A stretch of DNA of 64,000 nt, taken from the NCBI RefSeq assembly GCF_000381065.1, contig NZ_KB905855.1, positions 35,096-99,095 on the forward strand, written 5' to 3'. A program made the position numbers and the translations under genes. This DNA comes from Propionispira raffinosivorans DSM 20765. GTDB taxonomy: Bacteria; Bacillota; Negativicutes; Selenomonadales; Selenomonadaceae. Within the stretch, counting starts at the first letter, position 1. The number at the start of each line of letters is the position of its first letter. The notes beneath the pieces were generated by a model that ran no database searches, had not been told where the DNA came from, and saw only the letters and a program-made list of their open reading frames with translations. This document shows positions 8,923 to 17,936 of this stretch, piece after piece.

Positions 8923-9840
8923 TTGCAAAATAAGAATGCATTTATAGCAGAGCTAAAAAAGATATTATCGGAGCCACAAGTTATGCTTGATGAACCGATG
9001 AAAAATCATACGACCTTTAAAATTGGCGGCCCGGCAGATTGTCTTATTTTTCCATCATCCTTAGAAGAAGTTATGATGGTGTTCAAACTTATCCGAACCT
9101 TTGAAATGCCTGTTACTGTGATTGGAAACGGATCTAATGTTTTGGTCCTTGATAAGGGTGTCCGTGGTGTAGTCGTGAAGTTCAATTCGAATCTTTCTTA
9201 TATCAGGCAGGGAAAAAATCATATTTTTGCCGGTGCGGGTGCGTTATTGAAAGATGTTTCTTTTTACGCGGCAGAACATGGCTTAACTGGTATGGAATTT
9301 GCAGTAGGAATTCCTGGAAGCATTGGTGGCGCAGTATTTATGAATGCCGGTGCTTATGATGGTGAAATCAAAAGTATTGTACATGCTATTACAGCTGTGA
9401 GTTTGGCTGGTGATATGATCCATTATTCGAAAGCTGAATTGCAATTTGGCTATCGGCATAGTATTTTTCAGGATAATCAGCAAATGATTTGTGAGGTAGA
9501 GTTTGCTCTGGCTGAAGGGCGGCTAAATGAAATCAATGATAAGATGGGGGAGTTGACGAAACGCCGCGAAAGCAAGCAGCCACTTGAAATGCCAAGTGCT
9601 GGCAGCACATTTAAGCGACCACAGGGATATTTTGCGGGAACCTTGATTGAGCAGAGCGGTCTTAAAGGGTTTAAAGTCGGTGGAGCTCAGATTTCATTGA
9701 AACATGCGGGCTTTGTCGTGAATGCAGGGGGGGCGACGGCCAAAGATGTTCTGGATTTGATTAAAGAAGTCCAGGATCGTGTTTTTGAAAAACACGGCGT
9801 AAAATTATATCCTGAAGTTCGCATGATTGGTGAACAATAA
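8923..9840 (+). CDS. murB: UDP-N-acetylenolpyruvoylglucosamine reductase
   Basis: Flavoenzyme that reduces enolpyruvyl-UDP-GlcNAc to UDP-MurNAc, the second committed step of peptidoglycan precursor synthesis in the cytoplasm. The start is TTG at 8923, with AAGGAATGA upstream. FAD-binding motifs are present: TTFKIGGPAD near 28, VIGNGSNVLV near 66 and GIPGSIGGAVFMNAGAYDG near 128-146. The catalytic serine motif PSAGSTFKRP is near 225-234 and the C-terminal glutamate lies in YPEVRMIG. Length 305 residues matches the short type II MurB. It is not in a mur/fts cluster here, being paired with trmL. Confidence 0.96.
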   Translation: MQNKNAFIAELKKILSEPQVMLDEPMKNHTTFKIGGPADCLIFPSSLEEVMMVFKLIRTFEMPVTVIGNGSNVLVLDKGVRGVVVKFNSNLSYIRQGKNHIFAGAGALLKDVSFYAAEHGLTGMEFAVGIPGSIGGAVFMNAGAYDGEIKSIVHAITAVSLAGDMIHYSKAELQFGYRHSIFQDNQQMICEVEFALAEGRLNEINDKMGELTKRRESKQPLEMPSAGSTFKRPQGYFAGTLIEQSGLKGFKVGGAQISLKHAGFVVNAGGATAKDVLDLIKEVQDRVFEKHGVKLYPEVRMIGEQ

Positions 9841-9881
9841 AGTGCAAAAAGAGAGTTGAATCTGTAGAAAACCATCAAGAC

Positions 9882-9913
9882 AACCTATATAAGTTGAAAA
9901 ATTTATATAGGTT
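9882..9913. repeat. inverted repeat, 11-bp arms
   Basis: AACCTATATAA (9882-9892) and its complement TTATATAGGTT (9903-9913) enclose 10 bases. It lies 41 bases after murB. It lacks a T run, so it is at best a weak terminator, or it is part of the control region of the next gene. Confidence 0.6.
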
Positions 9914-9914
9914 A

Positions 9915-9966
9915 TTTGGTATACAAAAATAAAATCTTACGTATGATTTTATTTTTGTATACCAAA
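9915..9966. repeat. perfect inverted repeat with 22-bp arms before a DJ-1/PfpI gene
   Basis: The arms at 9915-9936 and 9945-9966 are exact complements around an 8-base centre (TTACGTAT) that contains the palindrome TACGTA. Each arm holds a GTATAC core; the outer ends read TTGGTATACAA and TTGTATACCAA. The right arm runs into the Shine-Dalgarno AAAGGAG. It could be a repressor operator (GTATAC cores resemble GntR-type sites) or an RNA hairpin controlling translation. Confidence 0.7.
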
Positions 9967-9985
9967 GGAGAAGGGATCTGAACAT

Positions 9986-10567
9986 ATGTTGAAAATAGGT
10001 ATTCTCATTTATCAAAATGTTGCTGAAATGGATTTTGTTGGTCCATTTGAAGTGCTCAGTGATGTGAATAAAATACAAGTAAATAGCACAGAAGTATATC
10101 TTATAGCACAGTCAAAAGATATTATCAAAGCCTTTAATGGCATGATGATTTTACCTGCATATGATTTTTCATCGGTTCCTGATTTAGATGTATTGGTGGT
10201 TCCTGGTGGGAAAGGGCGAATGACAGAAATGCATAATCCTCTTATGCGCGAATTTATTCTTCGGCAGGAAAAATGTGCAAAATATATCACTTCCGTCTGT
10301 ACCGGTGCTTTTATTTTGGCAGAGGCAGGCTTGTTAAATGGGAAAAAGGCCACAACGTTTCATCATGCTTTAAAAGAATTGGATGTTTATCCTGAAATTA
10401 GCATAGAAACGAAAAAAGTAGTTGATGCTGGTCGGATTATCACCGCAGCGGGAGTTACTTCAGGGTTGGAACTGGGTTTTTATTTGTTAAAAATATTGTT
10501 TGATGAGCAACTGGCAAAAGAAGTGGCGAGCTTTATGGAGTATGAGGTTGATGTGGATAAACTATAG
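9986..10567 (+). CDS. DJ-1/PfpI family protein (isonitrile hydratase-like)
   Basis: A 193-residue protein of the class I glutamine-amidotransferase-like superfamily. The nucleophile elbow SVCTGAFILAEAGLLNGKKA lies near 101-120 with Cys103, the N-terminal GILIYQNVAEMDFVGPFEV (5-23) supplies the usual conserved Glu/Asp region, and VVPGGKG is near 71. This layout is that of the InhA-type isonitrile hydratases and of the ligand domains of AraC-like regulators such as GlxA, but there is no DNA-binding domain here. The real substrate is unknown. It has its own control region with a large palindrome and ends at the hairpin at 10586. Confidence 0.85.
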   Translation: MLKIGILIYQNVAEMDFVGPFEVLSDVNKIQVNSTEVYLIAQSKDIIKAFNGMMILPAYDFSSVPDLDVLVVPGGKGRMTEMHNPLMREFILRQEKCAKYITSVCTGAFILAEAGLLNGKKATTFHHALKELDVYPEISIETKKVVDAGRIITAAGVTSGLELGFYLLKILFDEQLAKEVASFMEYEVDVDKL

Positions 10568-10585
10568 ATTTATCTGTCATAAAAT

Positions 10586-10632
10586 TTCCCATGTATTGTC
10601 TGGTTCGTATGACAATACATGGGAATTATTTG
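10586..10632 (+). terminator. probable terminator hairpin
   Basis: Arms TTCCCATGTATTGTC and GACAATACATGGGAA (15 bp, perfect) around 10 bases. The following tract ATTATTTG is only moderately T-rich. Confidence 0.65.
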
Positions 10633-10686
10633 ATAAATATGCTATAATAAATTAGACGAAATACATATTGAGGGGATGGGGTTTTT

Positions 10687-12294
10687 ATGAGATTACAATT
10701 TTTAGGCGCCGCTCGTACAGTGACAGGATCTTGTTTTTTGTTAGAGGCAGCTGGCAAAAAAATATTAATTGATTGTGGTTTATTTCAAGGTTCGAAAACA
10801 ATACGTGCCCTTAATTATCAGAATTTTCATTTTACACCATCTGAGATTGATTGTGTATTATTGACCCATGCACATGTAGATCATTGTGGGCTGATCCCTA
10901 AATTATGTAAAAAAGGTTTTAAAGGACCAATTTATGCAACGAAAGTAAGTTGTGAGTTAGCGCAGATCATGCTGCCAGATAGTGCTCATATTCAGGAATT
11001 TGATGTGGAAGTCATGAATCGCAAAGGAAAACGGGCGGGCAGGGCTCCTATAGAACCGATTTATACCGTCAATGATGCGATGGCCTCTTTAAAGTATTTT
11101 TCTGCTGTGAATTATGGAGAATGTTTGCAAATTTCAGCAGATATCAAGGTCGTTTATAAGGATGCAGGTCATATTATTGGCTCATCGTTTATTGAAATTT
11201 ATGTGACAGAAAATAATAAAACAACTAAAATTTTATTTTCCGGTGATTTGGGGCAGCCCAATCAGCCAATTATAAAAAATCCAACCATTATTAAGGGAAC
11301 GGATTACCTGGTTATGGAGTCGACGTATGGTGATAGAGTCCATCAGGTTTATGACAAAGAACAGGCATTAGCAGAAATAATTAATGATACCATTGCCAGG
11401 GGTGGTAATGTAATCATCCCATCTTTTGCTGTGGGCCGCACGCAGACCATGTTATATTATTTGTATAAACTATGGAAAGACCATAAAATCAAGGATATTC
11501 CAGTGATTGTTGATAGTCCATTAGCAGCAGCTGCAACGCGGATTTTTGCTCATAACACCCAGGATTTTGACGAAGAAATGGTAGAATTATTAAAAGAAAA
11601 CGGAAAAATTCCGCAAATGCCGCAGCTGCGAATTTGTGAAAGTGCTGAAGAATCAAAAGCAATCAACAGCCAAGAAGGCTCTGCTATTATTATCTCCGCC
11701 AGCGGCATGGCGGATGCGGGAAGGGTACTGCATCATCTAAAACATAATTTATGGCGGGACGAATCAAGTGTCTTATTTGTGGGCTATCAAGCAGAGGGCA
11801 GTATGGGTCGCAGACTGTTAGATGGAATTCGTCGTGTTAAAATTATGGGAGAAGAAGTCACAGTAAAGGCTAAGATCTATAACATGGAAGGCTTTTCTGC
11901 TCATGCAGATCGCAACCAGATTTTGGATTGGCTGGCAAATTTCACGGAACCGAAGCCGGTTAATATTTTTATCGTACATGGTGAATCGCTGGCAGCGGGG
12001 GCATTGAAAGAAGCAATCCAAGAACGGTTTGATGAAAATAGTTATATACCACATTATGGCGATATAGCAATTATCAATGGACGCGATTACGAGATTGAAC
12101 CGACGAAGATTATTGAAGAAGTAGCAGTAAAAGATCTGGAAGAATTCTTAACTTTGATTGATGCGGATTATCGCCAATTGAGGCAAAAACTATTGCGCAC
12201 TGTATTTAAAGAACCAGAAAAACTCCAAGGTATTACAAAAAACATAAACAAAGGCTGGAATTATTTCAAAAAGCTCTTTAATGATATTAATTGA
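10687..12294 (+). CDS. metallo-beta-lactamase fold beta-CASP ribonuclease-like protein
   Basis: A 535-residue protein of the CPSF73-like beta-CASP group, zinc-dependent RNA-cleaving enzymes acting in the cytoplasm. The N-terminal metallo-hydrolase motif LTHAHVDHCG is near 58-67; further metal ligands are in KDAGHIIGSS near 158-167 and FSGDLG near 182. The beta-CASP region follows (SFAVGRTQTMLYYL near 244 and SASGMADAGRVLHHLKH near 337), then the RMMBL motif GFSAHADRNQ near 403. Family members in Bacillota include YhfI/YmdA-independent nucleases of unclear targets. It differs from RNase J, which lacks this SASGM arrangement. A GAGGGGATGGGG site precedes the ATG. Confidence 0.88.
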   Translation: MRLQFLGAARTVTGSCFLLEAAGKKILIDCGLFQGSKTIRALNYQNFHFTPSEIDCVLLTHAHVDHCGLIPKLCKKGFKGPIYATKVSCELAQIMLPDSAHIQEFDVEVMNRKGKRAGRAPIEPIYTVNDAMASLKYFSAVNYGECLQISADIKVVYKDAGHIIGSSFIEIYVTENNKTTKILFSGDLGQPNQPIIKNPTIIKGTDYLVMESTYGDRVHQVYDKEQALAEIINDTIARGGNVIIPSFAVGRTQTMLYYLYKLWKDHKIKDIPVIVDSPLAAAATRIFAHNTQDFDEEMVELLKENGKIPQMPQLRICESAEESKAINSQEGSAIIISASGMADAGRVLHHLKHNLWRDESSVLFVGYQAEGSMGRRLLDGIRRVKIMGEEVTVKAKIYNMEGFSAHADRNQILDWLANFTEPKPVNIFIVHGESLAAGALKEAIQERFDENSYIPHYGDIAIINGRDYEIEPTKIIEEVAVKDLEEFLTLIDADYRQLRQKLLRTVFKEPEKLQGITKNINKGWNYFKKLFNDIN

Positions 12295-12319
12295 GGCATT
12301 TTAGTAAGCTGTAAAGCAA

Positions 12320-12363
12320 AGAGAAAGTTTAATTTGTGAAGTTAAACTTTCTCTTATGTTTTT
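12320..12363 (+). terminator. intrinsic terminator
   Basis: AGAGAAAGTTTAA (12320-12332) pairs with TTAAACTTTCTCT (12342-12354), followed by TATGTTTTT. Confidence 0.8.
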
Positions 12364-12402
12364 CTGAAAAAAAGGTTTTTTCTGAATTTGTTGTAAAAAG
12401 AA

Positions 12403-12431
12403 TTGACAGCAGGTCGTTTGTATAATAAGAT
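12403..12431 (+). promoter_or_regulatory. promoter of typA
   Basis: TTGACA at 12403-12408 and TAAGAT at 12426-12431 with a 17-base spacer. A TATAAT at 12421 lies only 12 bases from the -35 and is less likely to be used with it. Confidence 0.6.
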
Positions 12432-12448
12432 TAAATGTATGCAAACAC

Positions 12449-12485
12449 AAAAAGAATGCATGAAAGACAGCATTCTTTTTTCTTT
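12449..12485 (+). terminator. terminator-like hairpin inside the typA leader
   Basis: AAAAAGAATGC (12449-12459) pairs with GCATTCTTTTT (12470-12480), followed by TCTTTTTG. It lies between the typA promoter and its AGGAGG site, while the upstream gene has its own terminator at 12320. It is therefore a candidate attenuator. Confidence 0.65.
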
Positions 12486-12516
12486 TTGATTTTTATTAGG
12501 AGGCCAGAAATATATA

Positions 12517-14331
12517 ATGAGTATTAGAGCAGATTTAAGAAACGTAGCAATCATAGCCCATGTCGATCATGGTAAGACGACACTGGTGGATGCAATGCTA
12601 AGACAGAGCCATATTTTTCGTGCAAATGAACAGGTTACCGATCGTGTCATGGACTCGAATGATTTAGAACGTGAACGTGGAATCACAATTTTGTCCAAAA
12701 ACACAGCAGTTATGTATAAAGATATTAAAATTAATATTGTTGATACCCCGGGGCATGCTGATTTTGGCGGAGAAGTAGAACGTGTACTAAATATGGTTGA
12801 TGGTGTTTTACTTTTAGTTGATGCGTTTGAAGGTCCAATGCCGCAGACAAAGTATGTACTTCGTAAAGCATTGGAACAAGGCTTGAAACCAATTGTTGTC
12901 ATTAATAAAATTGATCGTCCAGATCAACGTGTTGAAGATGTATATGATGAAGTTCTTGAATTATTTATGGAACTTGGCGCTGATGATGATCAGCTTGATT
13001 TCCCAGTTGTTTATGCAGCAGCCCGCGCTGGTATTGCAAAAATGAACATGGAAGATGAAAGCGATAATCTCAGTCCATTAATGGATTTGCTGGTTAAAGA
13101 AATTCCAGCTCCAAAGGGCGAATTGGATGGTCCATTACAGATTATGGTTACAACACTGGATGCGGATGAATATGTTGGTCGTGTTGCGATTGGTCGTATT
13201 ATTCGTGGTAAAGCTTTTGCGAATCAAAATGTCATCTTAATTAATGGCGATGTGGAAACAAAAGCAAAAATTGGTAAATTATTTGTATATCAGGGATTGA
13301 ATCGTGTTGAAGTAAAAGATGCTGGTCTTGGTGATATTGTTGCTGTTACTGGTTTAGGTGATATCAGCATTGGGCATACAATTGCTGATGCTGAAAATCC
13401 AGAAGCATTACCAACAATTAATATCGATGAGCCAACTCTTTCCATGACATTTGCGGTAAATACAAGCCCATTTGCTGGTAAAGAAGGACAGTTTGTAACG
13501 TCGCGTCATGTACGTGATCGTCTCTTTAAAGAAGTAGAAACAAATGTAAGTTTACGTGTTGAAGAAACAGATAGTGCAGATACATTTAAAGTTTCTGGAC
13601 GTGGAGAATTACATTTATCTATTTTGATTGAAACAATGCGTCGTGAAGGCTTTGAATTACAAGTTGGTAAACCAGAAGTTGTATATCGTCAAATCAACGG
13701 ACAACTTTGTGAACCATTGGAAAATCTTACAATTGAAGTTCCTCAGCAGTTCATGGGGACGGTTATGGAATCGTTAGGAACAAGAAAAGCTGAATTGGCT
13801 AATATGTCTGAAGTGGCTGGATATCTCCGTATGGAATTTGTTATTCCGGCTCGTGGTCTTATTGGGTTCCGTTCAGAATTCTTAACGAATACCAAAGGAA
13901 ATGGTATCATGAACCATGTATTCCATGGTTATGTTCCATTCAAGGGTGAAATCCCAGGTCGTGCTCGTGGATCACTTGTTGCTTTTGAACATGGTGAAAC
14001 AACAAGTTATGGTATATTTACATTGCAGGATCGTGGTGTTATGTTTATTTCTCCGAATCAGCCGGTATATGAAGGCATGATTATCGGTGAAAATACACGT
14101 GACGTTGATATGGATGTAAATCCATGCAAGAAAAAGAATGTTTCGAACATGCGTACAAGCTCTTCGGATGAAGCGATTCGTTTAGTACCGCCTCGTCTTT
14201 TAAGCTTGGAACAGGCTTTGGAATATATTAATAAAGATGAATTAGTAGAAGTAACACCAGAAGCAGTTCGTTTGCGTAAAACTGTTTTAAATAAAGCACA
14301 GCGCGGTCGCGATCGTAAAAGTGTAAAATAA
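12517..14331 (+). CDS. typA: ribosome-associated GTPase TypA/BipA
   Basis: A 604-residue translational GTPase of the EF-G superfamily that binds the 70S ribosome and is needed for ribosome assembly at low temperature and stress. G1 is AHVDHGKTT at 14-22, the switch region has ERERGITI near 47, G3 is [15 protein letters not shown] near 72-86 and G4 is NKID near 128. Domains II (about 205-290), III (about 305-385), V and the BipA-specific C-terminal domain ([16 protein letters not shown] near 446; [11 protein letters not shown] near 545) all follow, so the protein is full length. The ATG has AGGAGG upstream. Regulation may act through the leader terminator. Confidence 0.97.
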   Translation: MSIRADLRNVAIIAHVDHGKTTLVDAMLRQSHIFRANEQVTDRVMDSNDLERERGITILSKNTAVMYKDIKINIVDTPGHADFGGEVERVLNMVDGVLLLVDAFEGPMPQTKYVLRKALEQGLKPIVVINKIDRPDQRVEDVYDEVLELFMELGADDDQLDFPVVYAAARAGIAKMNMEDESDNLSPLMDLLVKEIPAPKGELDGPLQIMVTTLDADEYVGRVAIGRIIRGKAFANQNVILINGDVETKAKIGKLFVYQGLNRVEVKDAGLGDIVAVTGLGDISIGHTIADAENPEALPTINIDEPTLSMTFAVNTSPFAGKEGQFVTSRHVRDRLFKEVETNVSLRVEETDSADTFKVSGRGELHLSILIETMRREGFELQVGKPEVVYRQINGQLCEPLENLTIEVPQQFMGTVMESLGTRKAELANMSEVAGYLRMEFVIPARGLIGFRSEFLTNTKGNGIMNHVFHGYVPFKGEIPGRARGSLVAFEHGETTSYGIFTLQDRGVMFISPNQPVYEGMIIGENTRDVDMDVNPCKKKNVSNMRTSSSDEAIRLVPPRLLSLEQALEYINKDELVEVTPEAVRLRKTVLNKAQRGRDRKSVK

Positions 14332-14340
14332 TTCTTTGAA

Positions 14341-14396
14341 AAATAAAATCCTGCAAATTTTAATCATTTATTGATTTCTTGCAGGATTTTATTTAT
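14341..14396 (+). terminator. intrinsic terminator of typA
   Basis: AAATAAAATCCTGCAA (14341-14356) pairs with TTGCAGGATTTTATTT (14379-14394). Confidence 0.8.
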
Positions 14397-14459
14397 TTGT
14401 GTCGAATTGTAAGCAAGATATCATATTTTCAATAAATTTAAAACTGGAGGCGAAAATTT

Positions 14460-14933
14460 ATGTCTGGTTTTGTTAATAAATTAGCAAATATCTTGATGCC
14501 GATTGAAGAAATTGAAGAAGTGGAAGAAGCCGCAGAAACAGCTGCAGTAGAAAACACCATTCGTGAAAAAAAAGTTGTGAATGGTAATGACCTATATGGC
14601 AATGATGAGTACAAAAGTTCGTTTACCCGTCCACAATTGACAGTGCATACCAATAAAGTTCCAGAACTCAATATTTTGGTGTATGTTCCTGAGTCTTTTG
14701 ATAAGGCAAATGTCATTGCGGATGCTTTGAAAAAAGATGAAGCTGTTATTGTAAATTATGAAAAAGTCGATGGTGATGAACAAAGACGACTTTGTGATTT
14801 TATTAATGGTGTATGTTATGTTTTAAATGGTGCAGTGAAACGTATTTCTGCAGAAATGGTCTTATATGTTCCAGAAAATGTAGATATTGCTCAAGAAGTT
14901 TGTGCAAAAACTGTACGTGGTTTTGCTAAATAA
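14460..14933 (+). CDS. sepF: cell division protein SepF
   Basis: A 157-residue FtsZ-binding protein that organises the Z-ring on the membrane. The N-terminal MSGFVNKLANILMP is the amphipathic membrane-targeting helix, followed by an acidic low-complexity linker (EEIEEVEEAAE, about 15-30). The C-terminal SepF domain (about 70-150) has NILVYVPESFDKANVIADAL, DEQRRLCDFINGVCYVLNG and the final KRISAEMVLYVPENVDI strand. The start ATG has TGGAGGCG nine bases upstream. In many relatives sepF sits in a ylm cluster near ftsZ; here it stands alone between typA and pepD. Confidence 0.94.
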   Translation: MSGFVNKLANILMPIEEIEEVEEAAETAAVENTIREKKVVNGNDLYGNDEYKSSFTRPQLTVHTNKVPELNILVYVPESFDKANVIADALKKDEAVIVNYEKVDGDEQRRLCDFINGVCYVLNGAVKRISAEMVLYVPENVDIAQEVCAKTVRGFAK

Positions 14934-15093
14934 TATTCTATTTTAAATTTAGGTAAAATGGTGGTTATGTGTGTGTTATACGTAACTGCCATATTTTAAT
15001 TTATTCAAGACAATTTATATTGTATTTATATACTTTTTACTAAAAAGTGGTAAAATAATATTGGCGAGCAAAAAATAGTAATGGAGGATTAAT

Positions 15094-16545
15094 ATGCAAA
15101 AAGATCAGGATATATTGGAAGCGGTCTTGGCTGAGTTTCAAGAAATTGCTAAAATTCCTCGTAAGTCAGGGCATGAAGAAAAAATCAGTCAATATTTATT
15201 TGACGTTATCAAGGCAATGGGTCTGAAGGTAGAACAGGATAAAAAATTTAATATTATTGCTGAAAAACCTGCAACCGAAGGTTTTGAAAATATGCCAGTC
15301 ACGATATTACAAGGGCATATGGATATGGTTTGTGTTGCTGCTGAAGGCGTGAATTTTGATCCTTTAAAAGATTCTATTCAAGTAAGACGAAATGCTCAAT
15401 ATTTATATGCTGAAGGTACAAGCCTTGGAGCAGATGACGGTATTGGTGTTGCTGAAATCTTATATATCTTAAAAGCAGAGTTTGCACATGGTCCGCTTCG
15501 AGCTATTATTACTGTGGATGAAGAGCAGGGGATGAGTGGCTCTATTGCACTTGATCCCAAATATCTTGCTGCTAAATATTTAATTAATTGTGATTCGGAA
15601 AATTATGATGTTGTTACCGTCAGCAGTGCTGGCAGTGTAAATATAGATTTTTTGCGCCGACCGGTATGGCGGGACCCGCTCTACAAAGCCGCCTATCAGA
15701 TAACGGTAAAAGGTTTGCTGGGTGGACATTCGGGTGAAGCAATTAATTGTGGACGAGCAAATGCAATTCAAACGTTAGCGTTGATTTTGCAGAAAATGCA
15801 GGGTATGGGAATTGATTTTGAGCTAGCTGACTTTACTGGTGGTATGGCGCGTAATGCGATTCCTGCCAAAGCCAGCGCTGTGATTCTAATTAAGCCAGAT
15901 AATACTAAGAAAATGGATCAGCTTTTACAGGATTTTAAAATTGATTTTCAGCACATTTACGGCAATGTGGAAAAGACGTTGAAGATTGATCTTACGATAA
16001 TTGATCAACCAAAAGATGTCTTATCAAAAGAAGACCAAGACAATCTGATTCGTTTACTATGTGTGCTTCATACGGGTGTATATTCGATGTCGCAATCAAT
16101 TCCAAACCTTGTTGAAGCTTCGGCTAATCTGGGGATTGTGGAAACAAAACAAAATGCAATTAATGTACAATTTTTTCCGCGCAGTGCAATTGACAGCAAG
16201 GTCAGCGAATTTAAACAATTGGCTCAAGTGATTTCAGAATTGACTGGATTTCATCTTACATTTGGCTCACAATCACCAGGCTGGGCTGAAAAGTTAGAAA
16301 GCAAATTGGTGCCGCTAATGACTTCGGTTTTTGAAGAGCAAAATAAACAACCGATGAAAGTTGAAATAATCCATGCTGGGCTGGAATGTGGATGGTTCTT
16401 TCAAAAAAATTCTGATCTGGATATGGTTTCAATTGGTGTTACTGCTATTGGGATTCATAGTCCTGAAGAAAAAATCGAATTAGCTACGGTAGCACCACAG
16501 GTTAAATTGATTATGGAAACGTTAACGCGTCTTAAAAACGTATAA
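15094..16545 (+). CDS. pepD: aminoacyl-histidine dipeptidase (M20C, PepD)
   Basis: A 483-residue cytosolic di-zinc peptidase that hydrolyses Xaa-His dipeptides. The metal site is recognised from LQGHMDMVC near 70-78 (His, Asp), GADDGIGVAE near 112-121 and the catalytic base region TVDEEQGMSGS near 136-146. The dimerisation insert (about 190-370) contains GGHSGEAINCGRANAIQ near 212-228. The C-terminal HAGLECGWF near 429 and GIHSPEEKIE near 452 supply the last ligands. ATG with ATGGAGGA upstream. Monocistronic, converging on the minus-strand aminotransferase and sharing the terminator at 16547. Confidence 0.93.
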   Translation: MQKDQDILEAVLAEFQEIAKIPRKSGHEEKISQYLFDVIKAMGLKVEQDKKFNIIAEKPATEGFENMPVTILQGHMDMVCVAAEGVNFDPLKDSIQVRRNAQYLYAEGTSLGADDGIGVAEILYILKAEFAHGPLRAIITVDEEQGMSGSIALDPKYLAAKYLINCDSENYDVVTVSSAGSVNIDFLRRPVWRDPLYKAAYQITVKGLLGGHSGEAINCGRANAIQTLALILQKMQGMGIDFELADFTGGMARNAIPAKASAVILIKPDNTKKMDQLLQDFKIDFQHIYGNVEKTLKIDLTIIDQPKDVLSKEDQDNLIRLLCVLHTGVYSMSQSIPNLVEASANLGIVETKQNAINVQFFPRSAIDSKVSEFKQLAQVISELTGFHLTFGSQSPGWAEKLESKLVPLMTSVFEEQNKQPMKVEIIHAGLECGWFFQKNSDLDMVSIGVTAIGIHSPEEKIELATVAPQVKLIMETLTRLKNV

Positions 16546-16546
16546 T

Positions 16547-16600
16547 AAAAAATGAATCCTCGGCATATCTTATTAAAGACATGCCGGGGATTCATTTTTT
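16547..16600. terminator. bidirectional terminator between pepD and an aminotransferase
   Basis: AAAAAATGAATCCTCGGCAT (16547-16566) pairs with its near-perfect inverse complement at 16581-16600. It serves the plus-strand gene ending at 16545 and the minus-strand gene ending at 16602. Confidence 0.88.
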
Positions 16601-16601
16601 A

Positions 16602-17891
16602 TTATTTTATTTTCGAAAATACAGCTTCAAGGTTGTTTAACATCGTATTGATATTTTCTTCAGTAATGATCAGTGGCGGCTGAAAAGCAAGGACGTTGCG
16701 TTCAATACCATTTTTCCCAATAATAAAACCACGATCTTTCATTTCTTCTAGAATGAAATCAAGTTCAGTAGAAGCTGGTGATTTATCAGGGTGAACAAGT
16801 TCGGCACCTAGCATTAAACCAATACCACGAATATCACCTATCAAAGGATATTTCTTTTGTAAAAGTTCTAACCCACTTCGTAGTTGCGCGCCACGCGCTA
16901 AGGCTTTGCTGCATAAATCATGGGTTTGTATATATTCAATTGTAGCCAATGCAGCGGTTGATGAAACAGGATTGCCGCCTAGTGTGGAAGCTCCCGGTTT
17001 GGTATATGTATCCGCAATTTTAGTTGAAGCAATAAAGGCACTGATCGGCGTTCCATTGCCTAATGCTTTTGCCATGGTCATAATATCTGGGACGACATCA
17101 TAATTTTCAATGGCGAACATTTTGCCGGTTCTGCCAAATCCAGTCTGTACTTCATCCGTAATCATTAAAATATTATATTGATTAAGTATTTCTTTTACCC
17201 GTTTAAAATACCCTTTTGGTGGAGTCACGATGCCGGCGTTGCCTTGAATCGGTTCAGCAATATAGGCGGCAACATTGCCGGATGTCGCATATTTAATTAC
17301 ATCTTCGACCGCGTTGGCACAGGCGAGATCACAGTTTGGATATTTTTTATCGAGAGGGCAGCGATAACAATAGGCATTCGGGGCGAAATGAATACCTCCG
17401 ACTGGATTTGGATCTGTGCGCCACATACTGATACCAGTCATACTCATCGTGAGTTTCGTTCTGCCGTGTAAACCGTTGCGTAAAGCGATAAATTCACTGT
17501 TTTTTGTATAAATTGAAGCGAGCAGTGCAGCACCTTCGTTGGCTTCTGTTCCAGTGGAGCAGAAAAAGGATTTTTGTAGATTTCCTGGAGTCACTTCAGC
17601 AAGCTGCTCAGCCAGATTCACAAAGTTTTCTGTAAGATATACATTACAAACATGTTGAAGTGACTGTACTTGCGCACATATTTTATTGGTGATTTCAGGA
17701 TTGCAGTGGCCACAGTTGATTACGGAAATGCCAGCAAAACAATCTAGGTATTCCTTGCCGGTGTGATCATATAGATATTGCATAGAACCACGGACAAATT
17801 GTTTTGGTTCTTTATAAAAATGAGCTAGGCACGGCATTATATATTTTTTCTTTTTTTCGAGAATGCCTTCAGGTCCGATATATTGTGTCAT
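16602..17891 (-). CDS. class III pyridoxal-phosphate aminotransferase
   Basis: A 429-residue fold-type I aminotransferase of the GabT/AGXT2/ornithine group. Recognisable sites are FCSTGTEANEGA near 109-120 (phosphate binding), ITDEVQTGFGRTGKMFA near 244-260 (Asp that contacts the pyridine nitrogen) and the Schiff-base lysine in MTMAKALGNGTPISAF near 273-287. A cysteine-rich insert (YCYRCPLDKKYPNCDLAC, about 173-190) may bind metal, as in some AGXT2-like enzymes. It lies third in a minus-strand operon, 45 bases after the U32 gene. The amino donor cannot be told from sequence; beta-alanine, GABA or alanine-glyoxylate activity are all possible. Confidence 0.9.
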   Translation of the reverse strand: MTQYIGPEGILEKKKKYIMPCLAHFYKEPKQFVRGSMQYLYDHTGKEYLDCFAGISVINCGHCNPEITNKICAQVQSLQHVCNVYLTENFVNLAEQLAEVTPGNLQKSFFCSTGTEANEGAALLASIYTKNSEFIALRNGLHGRTKLTMSMTGISMWRTDPNPVGGIHFAPNAYCYRCPLDKKYPNCDLACANAVEDVIKYATSGNVAAYIAEPIQGNAGIVTPPKGYFKRVKEILNQYNILMITDEVQTGFGRTGKMFAIENYDVVPDIMTMAKALGNGTPISAFIASTKIADTYTKPGASTLGGNPVSSTAALATIEYIQTHDLCSKALARGAQLRSGLELLQKKYPLIGDIRGIGLMLGAELVHPDKSPASTELDFILEEMKDRGFIIGKNGIERNVLAFQPPLIITEENINTMLNNLEAVFSKIK

Positions 17892-17936
17892 AAAAATAGG
17901 AACTCCTTTATCGATAAATCTAAAATGGTGCTTTTG

